Below, piece by piece: positions 46,379 to 54,104 of a stretch of 64,000 nucleotides of DNA. This DNA comes from JAWWOL01 sp033851545 (GTDB taxonomy: Bacteria > Actinomycetota > Actinomycetes > JAWWOL01), in the NCBI GenBank assembly GCA_033851545.1, contig JAWWOO010000016.1, positions 1 to 64,000 of the forward strand, given 5' to 3'. Position 1 is the first letter of the stretch, and every line of letters begins with the position of its first letter. The notes beneath the pieces were generated by a model. It had not been told where the DNA came from, made no database searches, and was given only the letters and a program-made list of their open reading frames with translations. The translations under genes and the position numbers were made by a program.

Positions 46379-47943
46379 CCGTTCAGCCGCTGAGCCCACC
46401 GCAGGCCGCCCATCGGCACCCAGGAGACCGGGCCGGGGGGCTGGCAACCGTTGTCACCCCCAGCCTCGTCGCTGCGGTGCTCGCCTACTTCTACGTGCGG
46501 CACACCCCGTTGGTCGCCGATCTTGCGGCGCAGACGGCGCGGGGGGAGCTGTTCACCCGCAGCGGCGAGGTCGCGTGGTGGACCGGGTGGTACGGCGGCA
46601 TCGCGACCAGCTCGTACAGCCTGGTCACGCCCGGTCTGCTCGGCTGGCTCGGTCCGGTCGTCCTCGGCGCGGTCAGCCTCGTCGCGACCCCCCTTGCGGC
46701 GATCCCGCTCCTGCGGCCGGCTCGGCGCCCGCTGGCCGGCGGCGTGGTGCTCGCGCTCACGGCCGCGGCTGACGTGGCGACCGGACGGACGACCTTCGCG
46801 GCCGGCGTGGTCGTCGCCTTGCTCTCGCTCAGCGCCGCGGTCCGCGGCCGGTCGCGGTGGGCCGCCGGCCTGGCGATGCTGGCCGTCTTCACCAGCCCGG
46901 TGGCCGGGCTGCTGGGACTGCTGATCGCGGTCTCGGTCGCGGCGCTCACACCGCTGCGCCGGCCGTGGCTGTGCGCCGGCGCCGGCGCGTTGGCCGGCCT
47001 CGCCGCGCTGTGGTGGCTTGCCGGCGGCCGGGGCTCGGGATTCCAACCGTTCGGGGCGACGGACTTCGTGCTGACCCTGCTCGCGGCCGGGTTCGTGCTC
47101 GTCGCCCCCGTCGGCCGGATCCTGCGCGGTGTCGCGCTGGCCAGCTGCCTCGCCGCTGTCGTCGCTTTCGTGGTGCCGTCGCCGATCGGTTCCAACCTGA
47201 CCCGGATCGTGCTGATGGGTGCGGCCCCGGCGGTCATCGCCAACGCGCGGCTACGGCCGCGCTGGCTCATCACCGCGACGGTGCTCAGCGCCATGCTGCC
47301 GGGCGTCCTGCTCGTCGGCAGCATGGTCGACGCAAGTCGCCCTGGCAGCTCTGAACAGTTCGTTGCCGCCCTGCGGTCCCAGCTCGCCGCCGAACCGCTG
47401 CTGCGCAGTCACCGGCTGGAGGTCGTGGACGTGGCGACGCACTGGCCATCAGCCCGGCTGCTGCCCACGGTCACGCTGGCCCGCGGCTGGGAGCGCCAGG
47501 CCGACGAGGAGCTCAACCCCGAGCTCTACCAGGGGCCGGCGCTGACGCCCACGGCGTACCGGCAGTTCCTCGATCGCAACGCCGTGGCCTTCATCGCGGT
47601 CCCTCGCGATGCGCCCCTGGACTTCGGCACGGTCCGCGAGGCTGCGCTGATCGGGGCGGGCCTGCCCTACCTCACCCTGAGCTGGAGCAACGCCTCCTGG
47701 GAGCTCTACGCGGTGCGTGACCCGACCCCTGTCGTGGCGGCACCGGCCACCGACGTGCAGCTCACCGACACCGGGGCGCTCTTCAGCGTCCCCCGCGCCG
47801 GAAGCTACGCCGTACGGGTGAACTGGTCGTCCTTCCTCGTGGTCACCGGAGGCACCGTGAGCCCGACCCCGGAAGGCGACGTCCAGCTGCAGCTGACCGG
47901 GCCCGGAACGCACCAGCTGCACGCGGTATGGCGCGTGCCATAG
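46375..47943 (+). CDS. Polytopic membrane protein with extracytoplasmic C-terminal domain
   Basis: 522 aa, GTG start inside the preceding stop. Ten or so helices lie in residues 25-330 (first VVTPSLVAAVLAYFYVRH), then a soluble part of about 190 residues: RSHRLEVVDVATHWPSARLLPTVTLARGWERQ, followed by a beta-rich end (SYAVRVNWSSFLVVTGG). A membrane GT-C-like or '6-pyruvoyl-tetrahydropterin-synthase-related' actinobacterial type is possible, because the RGWERQ...ELNPELY segment resembles those proteins. No catalytic residue assigned. Confidence 0.65.
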   Translation: MTVQPLSPPQAAHRHPGDRAGGLATVVTPSLVAAVLAYFYVRHTPLVADLAAQTARGELFTRSGEVAWWTGWYGGIATSSYSLVTPGLLGWLGPVVLGAVSLVATPLAAIPLLRPARRPLAGGVVLALTAAADVATGRTTFAAGVVVALLSLSAAVRGRSRWAAGLAMLAVFTSPVAGLLGLLIAVSVAALTPLRRPWLCAGAGALAGLAALWWLAGGRGSGFQPFGATDFVLTLLAAGFVLVAPVGRILRGVALASCLAAVVAFVVPSPIGSNLTRIVLMGAAPAVIANARLRPRWLITATVLSAMLPGVLLVGSMVDASRPGSSEQFVAALRSQLAAEPLLRSHRLEVVDVATHWPSARLLPTVTLARGWERQADEELNPELYQGPALTPTAYRQFLDRNAVAFIAVPRDAPLDFGTVREAALIGAGLPYLTLSWSNASWELYAVRDPTPVVAAPATDVQLTDTGALFSVPRAGSYAVRVNWSSFLVVTGGTVSPTPEGDVQLQLTGPGTHQLHAVWRVP

Positions 47944-49590
47944 CTACCCGACGGCGATCCAGGCCGCGGTGGCCGCAGGCAGCATGCCCTCGGCCGTGAG
48001 CGGGCCGCTGACGAGAACCGGCTTGCCGTCGGGCAGAGCCACCGGCTCGGCAGACACGTTGACCAGGCAGGAGAACCCCGGTGTACGGGAGAAGGCCAGC
48101 ACGCCCTCAGGAGCCGGGAGCCACTGCAGGTCCCCGTCCCCCAGCGCCGGCAGCTCGCGGCGCAGCCGCAGTGCGGCCCGGTAGAGCGACAGCACGGAGT
48201 CGCCGTCGCGGCTCTCCGCCTCGGCCGTCGAACCCGCCCAGCTCTTCGGCTGGGGCAGCCAGGGCGGCGGGGAGCCCTCGGGGCTGAACCCGTACGGCGG
48301 GGCGTCCCCCGACCACGGGATCGGCACCCGGCAGCCGTCGCGGCCGTGGCCGATGCCGGTCCGGAAGGCCCTCGGGTCCTGCAGCACCTCGAACGGCAGG
48401 TCCTCGACCTCGGGCAGGCCGAGCTCCTCGCCCTGGTAGATGTAGGCCCCTCCGGGCAGCGCCAGCATGAGCAGGGCCGCCGCCCGTGCCCGCCGTAAGC
48501 CCAGCTCGAAGTCGGCCGGCAGGGCCAGCAGGTCCTCGAGCCACACGCGCTCGACGATCTCGCCCTGCGGCCGGGCGTAGCGGGACACCTCGCGCGGCAC
48601 GTCGTGGTTGGCCAGCACCCACGTGGGCGGCGCCCCGACCTGGCGGTGGGCGTCGAGGGTCCGGTCGATCGTCTGCCGCAGCAGGCCGGCGTTCCAGGGT
48701 GTGTTGAGGAACTCGAAGTTGAAGGCCGTGTGCAGCTCGTCCGGCCGGACGTAGTCGACCAGCCGGGCGGCCGGTTGCACCCACGCCTCGGCGACGAAGA
48801 CGCGCGGGTCGGCGTAGGAGTCCGCGAGCGCCCGCCAGGACCGGTAGATGTCGTGAACGGTCGGCTGGTCCCAGTGCGGGTGCTCGCCCTGCCCCAGGTC
48901 GCCCTCGGGCGGCAACGGCCAGACGAGCTGGCCCACGTCGACCAGGCCTTCGGCCTTGACCAGGCCGTGCGCGACGTCGATCCGGAAACCGTCGATCCCC
49001 CGGTCGAACCAGAACCGCAGTGTCGCCTCGAAGTCCGCGCGGACCTCAGGGTTGCTCCAGTCCAGGTCGGGCTGCTCGGGGGCGAACAGGTGGAGATACC
49101 ACTGGCCGTCGGCGACCCGGGACCAGGCGCGGCCGCCGAACTGGCTCACCCAGTCGTTCGGCGGCTGGTCGTCGGCGATGTTCTCGGTATCCCGGAACAG
49201 GAAGCGCGCCCGCTCCGGCGAACCCCGGCCGGCGGCGAGGGCCTGCTGGAACCACTCGTGCTGGTCCGAGGTGTGGTTGGGCACGATGTCCAGGAGCACC
49301 CGCAGGCCGAGGTCGTGCGCTTCGGCAATGAGCTGCTCCGCCTCCGCCATCGTGCCGAACACCGGCTCGATGTCGCGGTAGTCGGAGACGTCGTAGCCGG
49401 CGTCCTTCATCGGCGACGGATACCACGGGCTGATCCAGACCGCGTCGACACCGAGGTCGGCGAGGTAGGCCAGATGGGCGCGGAGGCCGGCGATGTCGCC
49501 GATGCCGTCGCCGTTGCCGTCAGCGAAGCTGCGAGGATAGACCTGGTAGACGACGGCGCTGCGCCACCAGTCCGTACGGGGAAGAGTCAC
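47944..49590 (-). CDS. GH13 alpha-glucosidase (oligo-1,6-glucosidase-like)
   Basis: 548 aa from GTG 49590 (MTLPRTDWWRSA). All GH13 conserved regions are seen: DIVPNHTS, nucleophile Asp in GFRIDVAHG, acid/base Glu in FVAEAWVQ and NHDVPR, with the QVYPRSFADGNGDGIGDI start of the oligo-1,6-glucosidase subfamily. Cytoplasmic; no signal peptide. Hydrolyses alpha-glucosidic links of malto- or isomalto-oligosaccharides, trehalose-6-P or sucrose depending on subfamily. Stands alone, convergent with the membrane protein at 46375 with no gap. Confidence 0.93.
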   Translation of the reverse strand: MTLPRTDWWRSAVVYQVYPRSFADGNGDGIGDIAGLRAHLAYLADLGVDAVWISPWYPSPMKDAGYDVSDYRDIEPVFGTMAEAEQLIAEAHDLGLRVLLDIVPNHTSDQHEWFQQALAAGRGSPERARFLFRDTENIADDQPPNDWVSQFGGRAWSRVADGQWYLHLFAPEQPDLDWSNPEVRADFEATLRFWFDRGIDGFRIDVAHGLVKAEGLVDVGQLVWPLPPEGDLGQGEHPHWDQPTVHDIYRSWRALADSYADPRVFVAEAWVQPAARLVDYVRPDELHTAFNFEFLNTPWNAGLLRQTIDRTLDAHRQVGAPPTWVLANHDVPREVSRYARPQGEIVERVWLEDLLALPADFELGLRRARAAALLMLALPGGAYIYQGEELGLPEVEDLPFEVLQDPRAFRTGIGHGRDGCRVPIPWSGDAPPYGFSPEGSPPPWLPQPKSWAGSTAEAESRDGDSVLSLYRAALRLRRELPALGDGDLQWLPAPEGVLAFSRTPGFSCLVNVSAEPVALPDGKPVLVSGPLTAEGMLPAATAAWIAVG

Positions 49591-49718
49591 CACGAACACG
49601 CTAGCCCACCGCCGAGGCTGGAGCTGTGCCGGGAACATGCTGGGGCCGCGCATGACGAGACCCGGCACGCGGATCGCGTACCGGGCCTCGGTCGTGCTAG
49701 TCAGGCTTCCCGGGAGGG

Positions 49719-49754
49719 TCAGTCGTCCCAGGGGCCATAGTCGGGGTCATGCAT
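49719..49754 (-). CDS. Possible 11-codon peptide MHDPDYGPWDD
   Basis: ATG 49754 to TGA 49719 on the minus strand. A strong AAGGAG with six-base spacing precedes it, better than that of most genes in this window. It lies 129 bp upstream of the GH13 gene on the same strand, inside a 303-bp gap without other genes. It could be a leader peptide or a small product; acidic with one Tyr and one Trp. Only the ribosome site and open frame support it. Confidence 0.35.
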   Translation of the reverse strand: MHDPDYGPWDD

Positions 49755-49875
49755 GGCTTGCTCCTTATCAGTGGTGCGTGTCTGTGGGTGCGTCGCTGGC
49801 TGTGATCGCGACGACCGGGCTGGGCATCTCTGCCTCGCGCCCTCGGAAAAGTTCTCGGCAGCTCAGCCGGAACCT

Positions 49876-49896
49876 TGAGGCCGGTAACTGGCCTCA
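49876..49896 (-). terminator. Hairpin at the stop codon of the zinc-ribbon gene
   Basis: TGAGGCC-ggtaact-GGCCTCA on the plus strand: 7-bp arms and a 7-base loop, starting at the stop codon of the minus-strand gene at 49894. No T-run follows directly (a short tttt comes about 25 bases later), so termination is only possible. Confidence 0.35.
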
Positions 49897-50190
49897 CGCC
49901 TCCTGCAAAGCCCGTTCTGCGGATTTTTGTTCCGGCAGGACGAGCACCAGGGGCGCTGTCACGGGCTCAGTGGGCCCGTCGAACCAGCCGTCGAGCGGCT
50001 GGCGCGTGAGACAAGCATTGCACATCGCGAACTGGTCGAGGCAGTAAGCAGGCGGTCCCCAGCGCAGCCAGCGCCGGACGCCGCTGCGCACCAGGCTGTG
50101 CACCTGGGGGGTGCCGCACTGGTTGCAGGCCCGGCGACGTGCCGACAGGACGGTGCCGACCCGCATCGGTTTCAGGACATTCTCCTTCAT
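49894..50190 (-). CDS. Small zinc-ribbon-like protein
   Basis: 98 aa from ATG 50190; the upstream frame is open to 50307 and the ribosome site is weak, so the start may differ. Two CxxC pairs, CNQC (about 22-25) and CNAC (about 57-60), plus a Cys in AYCLDQF, give a treble-clef or zinc-ribbon pattern. The C-terminus is Pro/Glu rich. I do not recognise a family. A DNA, RNA or protein-binding role is plausible for this size. Confidence 0.5.
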   Translation of the reverse strand: MKENVLKPMRVGTVLSARRRACNQCGTPQVHSLVRSGVRRWLRWGPPAYCLDQFAMCNACLTRQPLDGWFDGPTEPVTAPLVLVLPEQKSAERALQEA

Positions 50191-50303
50191 GGGACCGACG
50201 CTAGGTACGCGGTGTTGCGGGCTCGTGACACCCAGGTTGGCGGTAGGTGAAGTCCTGGGACCGATCCGGGGACGTGATGGCGACGGGCAGGTTTCGCAGG
50301 TGG

Positions 50304-50888
50304 TCACTCCGCGCGGACGTCGAGGCCCATCCTGGTGGCCAACACGACGGTCTGGTCCACCGTGATGATCGCCGAGCGCAGGTCCGTACTGTCCAGGTCG
50401 AACGAGGACAGGTCGCTGCCGCGGAGGTCAGCTCCCCGGAAGTCGGCCTTGCCGGTCCAAGCGCCCGACAGGTCTAGACCACGTAGCACAGCTCCTGCGG
50501 CCCTTATGCCCGTCAGGTCGGCCTCCCGCATCCGTACGTCGGTCAGCTCAGCAGCGGTGAGGTCAGCCCCGGCCAGCCCCACGAACGACCAGTCACCGCC
50601 GGAGACCTTGAGCAGGCTGAAGCTGCAGTGGTCGAACCGGCTGCCGACGAGCTTGCACCGCAGAAAGGTCGCGTCGAAGAACGAGCAGCCGGTGAAGGTG
50701 CAGTTCACGAACGCAGCGTCGGTATGGCTGGAGACGTTGAACTTCACGTTGCGGAACGTGCAGTCGGCGAAGACCGCTCCGACGTCCTCCCAGTCCATCA
50801 TGTCGACGTCGGCAAAGATGGTGCTCTCGTACTCGAGGACAGCGGGGTTCCAGTCCGCGTCACGGATGGTCGTCGCGGGGTCAGCCAC
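50304..50888 (-). CDS. Pentapeptide-repeat protein
   Basis: 194 aa, fewer than 20 repeats of the A(D/N)LXX type, e.g. FADCTFRNVKF, FVNCTFTGCSF, LVGSRFDHCSF, ADLTAAELTDVRMREADLTG, ADFRGADLRGSDLSSFDLDSTDLRS. These coil into a right-handed quadrilateral beta-helix. Members such as MfpA/Qnr protect gyrase; most have unknown partners. It overlaps the start region of the DDN-like gene by eight bases, so the two are cotranscribed. Gyrase protection cannot be claimed from sequence alone. Confidence 0.9.
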   Translation of the reverse strand: MADPATTIRDADWNPAVLEYESTIFADVDMMDWEDVGAVFADCTFRNVKFNVSSHTDAAFVNCTFTGCSFFDATFLRCKLVGSRFDHCSFSLLKVSGGDWSFVGLAGADLTAAELTDVRMREADLTGIRAAGAVLRGLDLSGAWTGKADFRGADLRGSDLSSFDLDSTDLRSAIITVDQTVVLATRMGLDVRAE

Positions 50889-51327
50889 GGACGGGCTCGA
50901 GCAGGAACACCGGGATCAACCGGTCGGTCCGCTTCTGGTAGTCGGCATAGCTGGGGTAGGCGGCGACGGCGCGCTGCCACCACAGGACGTACTCGTCACC
51001 CGACAGCTCGCGCGCGGTCATGTCCTGCTTGTACGGACCGTCCTGCAGCTCGACCAGCGGGTGGGCCTTGAGGTTGTGGTACCAGGTCGGGTGGGTCGGT
51101 GCCCCGCCCTGCGAGGCGACCGCCGCGTACTTGCCCTCGTGCTCGACGCGCATCAACGGGTTCTTGCGCACCTTGCCGCTGCGGGCGCCGATGCTGGTCA
51201 CGATGATCACCGGCAGTCCGGTGTCCCGCAGGGTCAGTCCCTCGGTGCCGCCGGAGCCCTCGTACAGCTCGACCTGGTCGCGTACCCACTTCTGCGGACT
51301 GGGCTCGTATTCACCGGTGAGGGGCAT
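50881..51327 (-). CDS. Deazaflavin (F420)-dependent nitroreductase family protein (DDN-like)
   Basis: 148 aa, typical family length. Opens with EYEPSPQKWVRDQVELYEGSGG, contains GARSGKVRKNPLMRVEHEGKYAAVASQGGAPTHPTWYHNLKAHP (broken here into its F420-phosphate-binding KxRKNPLMRV and the SxGGAPxxPxWYxNL signature) and DEYVLWWQRAVAAYPSYADYQKRT. Binds F420 and reduces quinones or nitro compounds. Present in F420-making actinobacteria, which supports the host assignment. Confidence 0.93.
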   Translation of the reverse strand: MPLTGEYEPSPQKWVRDQVELYEGSGGTEGLTLRDTGLPVIIVTSIGARSGKVRKNPLMRVEHEGKYAAVASQGGAPTHPTWYHNLKAHPLVELQDGPYKQDMTARELSGDEYVLWWQRAVAAYPSYADYQKRTDRLIPVFLLEPVRG

Positions 51328-51375
51328 ACCCCTACTTCTACACCGGCGCTGACGGTGCCACCAACGTCGCGTGGG

Positions 51376-52197
51376 TCAGGCCCGGCCGTCGGCCGCCACG
51401 GGGACCCGTGCGCCTTGCACCTGGCCGGTGCGCGAGCCCGGCGTCATCGCGTCGGGCCACTTCGCGGCCGTGACGTAGAGGATCCCGTCGCCCAGCGCGC
51501 AGGCGAACGCACCCCGGTCCAGGCTGACAGTGTCGAGCACCCGCCCGCCCTCCGCGACGCGTACACACTGCTGGTTCGGCACATCGGCGTACCAGACGGC
51601 GTTCTCGGCATCGAGGCAGATGCCGTCGGGTGCCGCAGTGTCGTCGAGCTTGGCCCATACCCGTTGGTGCGACAGGGATCCGTCCTCGGCGATGTCGAAG
51701 GCGCTCAGCTGATGCCCGTACGACTCGGCGACGATCAGCCTGGAGTCGTCCGGCGTCACGGCCATGCCGTTCGGGAACGCGACGCCCTCGGCGACCTGGC
51801 GTAGGTCGCCGCCCGGGGTGACGACGGAGACCGTACCGGGGCGGAACTCGCCGCCCGGGAAGTCGAACCCGATGTGGTTGACGAAGACGTTGCCCCGGCT
51901 GTCGACGGCGATGTCGTTCCAGCCTGGTCGCCCCAGGTCGGCGTAGGTGACCAGCGCGCCGCCCTCCAGGATGAGCAGCTTGCCCTCCCTGGCAGACACG
52001 ACGACGAGCCGACCGTCGGGCAGCCAGTCGATGCAGAACGGCAACGAGGCGACCTTGGCGACCACCTCGCTCGTACCGTCGGGATCCATCACGATGATCT
52101 CCTGGGCACCCCAGTCGCAGAGCCAGAGCCGGCCGTCGTGCCAGCGGGGGGACTCGCCCATGACGAGCCCGTCCAGGAGAACTGTGGTGTCGGACAT
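51376..52197 (-). CDS. SMP-30/gluconolactonase/LRE family protein
   Basis: 273 aa, ATG 52197 with GGAGGAG upstream. Six-bladed propeller with metal residues: Glu in GESPRWHDGRLWLCDW, Asn in PGWNDIAVDSRGNVFVNHIG, Asn/Asp in FPNGMAVTPDDSRLIVAES and DGICLDAENAVWY. Ca or Zn-dependent lactonase for sugar lactones such as gluconolactone. It is divergent from the DGPF/ECF42 pair, and the gap holds a palindromic promoter that fits transcription in both directions (see 52236-52263). Confidence 0.88.
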   Translation of the reverse strand: MSDTTVLLDGLVMGESPRWHDGRLWLCDWGAQEIIVMDPDGTSEVVAKVASLPFCIDWLPDGRLVVVSAREGKLLILEGGALVTYADLGRPGWNDIAVDSRGNVFVNHIGFDFPGGEFRPGTVSVVTPGGDLRQVAEGVAFPNGMAVTPDDSRLIVAESYGHQLSAFDIAEDGSLSHQRVWAKLDDTAAPDGICLDAENAVWYADVPNQQCVRVAEGGRVLDTVSLDRGAFACALGDGILYVTAAKWPDAMTPGSRTGQVQGARVPVAADGRA

Positions 52198-52235
52198 CGA
52201 AATCTCCTCCGGGTCGGTGGTTCACTCACCAGGGA

Positions 52236-52263
52236 TGTCGAGATCGGCCATGCGGTTTCGACA
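52236..52263. promoter_or_regulatory. Palindromic ECF42-type promoter facing both ways
   Basis: Plus strand: TGTCGA at 52236-52241, 17 bases, then CGAC at 52259-52262; the minus strand reads TGTCGA (52263-52258), 17 bases, CGAC (52240-52237). The reported ECF42 consensus has TGTCGA at -35 and a CGA-type -10. It lies 40 bases upstream of the DGPF start and 38 bases upstream of the SMP-30 start, so one element can serve both operons. The base matches are seen; sigma-factor use is inferred. Confidence 0.65.
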
Positions 52264-52302
52264 TCGAGGGCAAACCAACAGTTGCCACTCCGGGAGGCTG
52301 CC

Positions 52303-52674
52303 GTGAAGTACGTCATCCTGATCTATCACAACCCTGGCGCGCGCCAGCAGTTCGAGGCTCTCCCTGCGGATCAACGGGCTCGCGGCCTGGCGGTCTACGA
52401 GGCACTGAACGAGGAGCTGAGGGCCTCCGGTGAGCTGATCGTCTCGGAGCCGCTCGCCGACCCGTCGACCGGCAAGAAGGTGTCGGTGCGGGACGGCAGG
52501 GTCGTCACGACCGACGGGCCCTTCGCCGAGGCCAAGGAACACCTCGCCGGGCTCTACCTCATCGACTGCGACAGCATGGACAGAGCCGTCGGGTATGCGG
52601 CCCGCATCCCGGAGGCGTCGTTCGCGACGGTCGAGGTGCGGCCGATCCTCGGCTTTCAGGGGACAGACATGTGA
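52303..52674 (+). CDS. YCII-related DGPF-domain protein, partner of the ECF42 sigma factor
   Basis: 123 aa, GTG start with GGGAGG five bases upstream. Starts KYVILIYHNPGARQQFEA, has the family motif TTDGPFAEAKEHLAGLYLIDCDS and ends with the conserved VEVRPILGF. DGPF proteins are small ferredoxin-like-fold proteins regularly found next to ECF42 sigma factors and probably control or serve their targets. It shares an ATGTGA overlap with the sigma gene, so the two are made together. Confidence 0.92.
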   Translation: MKYVILIYHNPGARQQFEALPADQRARGLAVYEALNEELRASGELIVSEPLADPSTGKKVSVRDGRVVTTDGPFAEAKEHLAGLYLIDCDSMDRAVGYAARIPEASFATVEVRPILGFQGTDM

Positions 52675-53861
52675 CGCAACAGCTCGAGGATCTGCTCCGC
52701 GACCTCGTACCCCGGGTGCTCGGCGTTCTCGTGCGGCACTACGGCGACCTCGAGACCTGCGAGGACGCCGTGCAGGAGGCACTGCTGGCGGCGGCGACGC
52801 AGTGGTTGGTCGACGGGATACCGGCCAACCCGGCTGGATGGCTGGTGACCGTGGCTTCCCGGCGGCGGGTCGAGCTGTGGCGCAGCGAAACGGCCCGTCG
52901 CCACCGCGAGGAGACCCTGGCTGCCGCGCCGCAACCCGCCGCGGCCTCGGCAATCGACGACACGCTGACCCTGCTCGTCCTGTGTTGCCATCCATCGCTC
53001 ACGCCCGTCTCCCAGGTCGCGCTGACCCTCCGGGCGGTCGGCGGTCTCAGCACTGCCGAGATCGCCCGCGGTTTCCTGGTGCCCGACTCGACGATCGGTC
53101 AGCGAATCAGCAGGGCCAAGCGGCAGCTGCGGGATCAGGAGTTCCGGCTGCCGCCGCCGGAGCAGCTGCCGGACCGGGTCGCGGCAGTCCGGCACGTGCT
53201 CTACCTCATCTTCAACGAGGGATACACCGCCAGCTCCGGCCCGGCCCTGACCCGAGTTGAGCTGTCCGCCGAGGCCATCCGGCTCACCCGTCAGCTGCAC
53301 GCCCAGCTGCCCGCCGACGGCGAGGCCCGCGGCCTGCTGGCGTTGATGCTGCTCACCGACGCCCGCCGGCCGGCCCGTACCGGACCTGCCGGCGAGCTCA
53401 TCCCGTTGGCCGAGCAGGACCGCTCGCTGTGGTCTGCGCCCGCCATCGCCGAGGGAGTCGCGCTGATCACCTCGTCGCTGGCGTCGGCCCGCGTCGGGCC
53501 GTACCAGCTGCAGGCCGCCATCGCCGCCGTCCACGACGAGGCTCCCTCGCCCGAGGCGACAGACTGGCCGCAGATCCTGGCGCTGTACGGGCTTCTCGAC
53601 GCGCTGGCACCGGGCCCGATGGTGACGCTCAACCGCATCGTCGCCCTCGCGATGGTCGACGGACCGGCCACCGGACTCAACGCTCTGGACGCGGCCGCTG
53701 CGGAGCTCGCGGGACACTACCGAGCCGATGCCGTGCGGGCGCACCTGCTCGACCTGGCCGGGGATCATGCCCTGGCGCGGACGTACTACGAGTCAGCGGC
53801 CAGGCGGACCCTCAGCCTGCCGGAACGCGGCTACCTCGAGGCACGCGCCCGCCGCCGTTAG
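52671..53861 (+). CDS. ECF sigma factor of the ECF42 group
   Basis: 396 aa, GTG start overlapping the DGPF stop by four bases. Sigma region 2 (about 10-75, with YGDLETCEDAVQEALLAA), region 4 (about 110-165, TLRAVGGLSTAEIARGFLVPDSTIGQRISRAKRQLR, shortened) and a C-terminal part of over 220 residues (DEGYTASSGPAL-like, TPR-type helices) that characterises ECF42. ECF42 factors have no anti-sigma factor and the extension is needed for activity. It probably activates its own operon from the promoter at 52236-52263 and possibly the divergent SMP-30 gene. Confidence 0.92.
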   Translation: MTQQLEDLLRDLVPRVLGVLVRHYGDLETCEDAVQEALLAAATQWLVDGIPANPAGWLVTVASRRRVELWRSETARRHREETLAAAPQPAAASAIDDTLTLLVLCCHPSLTPVSQVALTLRAVGGLSTAEIARGFLVPDSTIGQRISRAKRQLRDQEFRLPPPEQLPDRVAAVRHVLYLIFNEGYTASSGPALTRVELSAEAIRLTRQLHAQLPADGEARGLLALMLLTDARRPARTGPAGELIPLAEQDRSLWSAPAIAEGVALITSSLASARVGPYQLQAAIAAVHDEAPSPEATDWPQILALYGLLDALAPGPMVTLNRIVALAMVDGPATGLNALDAAAAELAGHYRADAVRAHLLDLAGDHALARTYYESAARRTLSLPERGYLEARARRR

Positions 53862-54104
53862 GCTGCTGCCCTTTCCCGGGCACGGTGTCGAGGAACAAGC
53901 TCGCGGGCCCGCGAATAGCTCGGCCCGGATCCTGAAAAGGGCGGCAGCCACCTTGTCGATCCGCGACTCCAGCACCGGCTTTCCTCCCTCGCCCACCGCC
54001 GCGAGTTCGCCGTCGATGCCCTGAAGATCGTCCGCTCCTTCGTCATCACCGCGACGGTCTTTGACCGTGGCGCATCGGGCTCGGCCGGGCCCTCTGGCAG
54101 GTGG

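Noticed and set aside
53862..54104. Possible gene remnant between the sigma factor and the HNH gene
   Set aside because: No frame resembles a known family; no start with a ribosome site.
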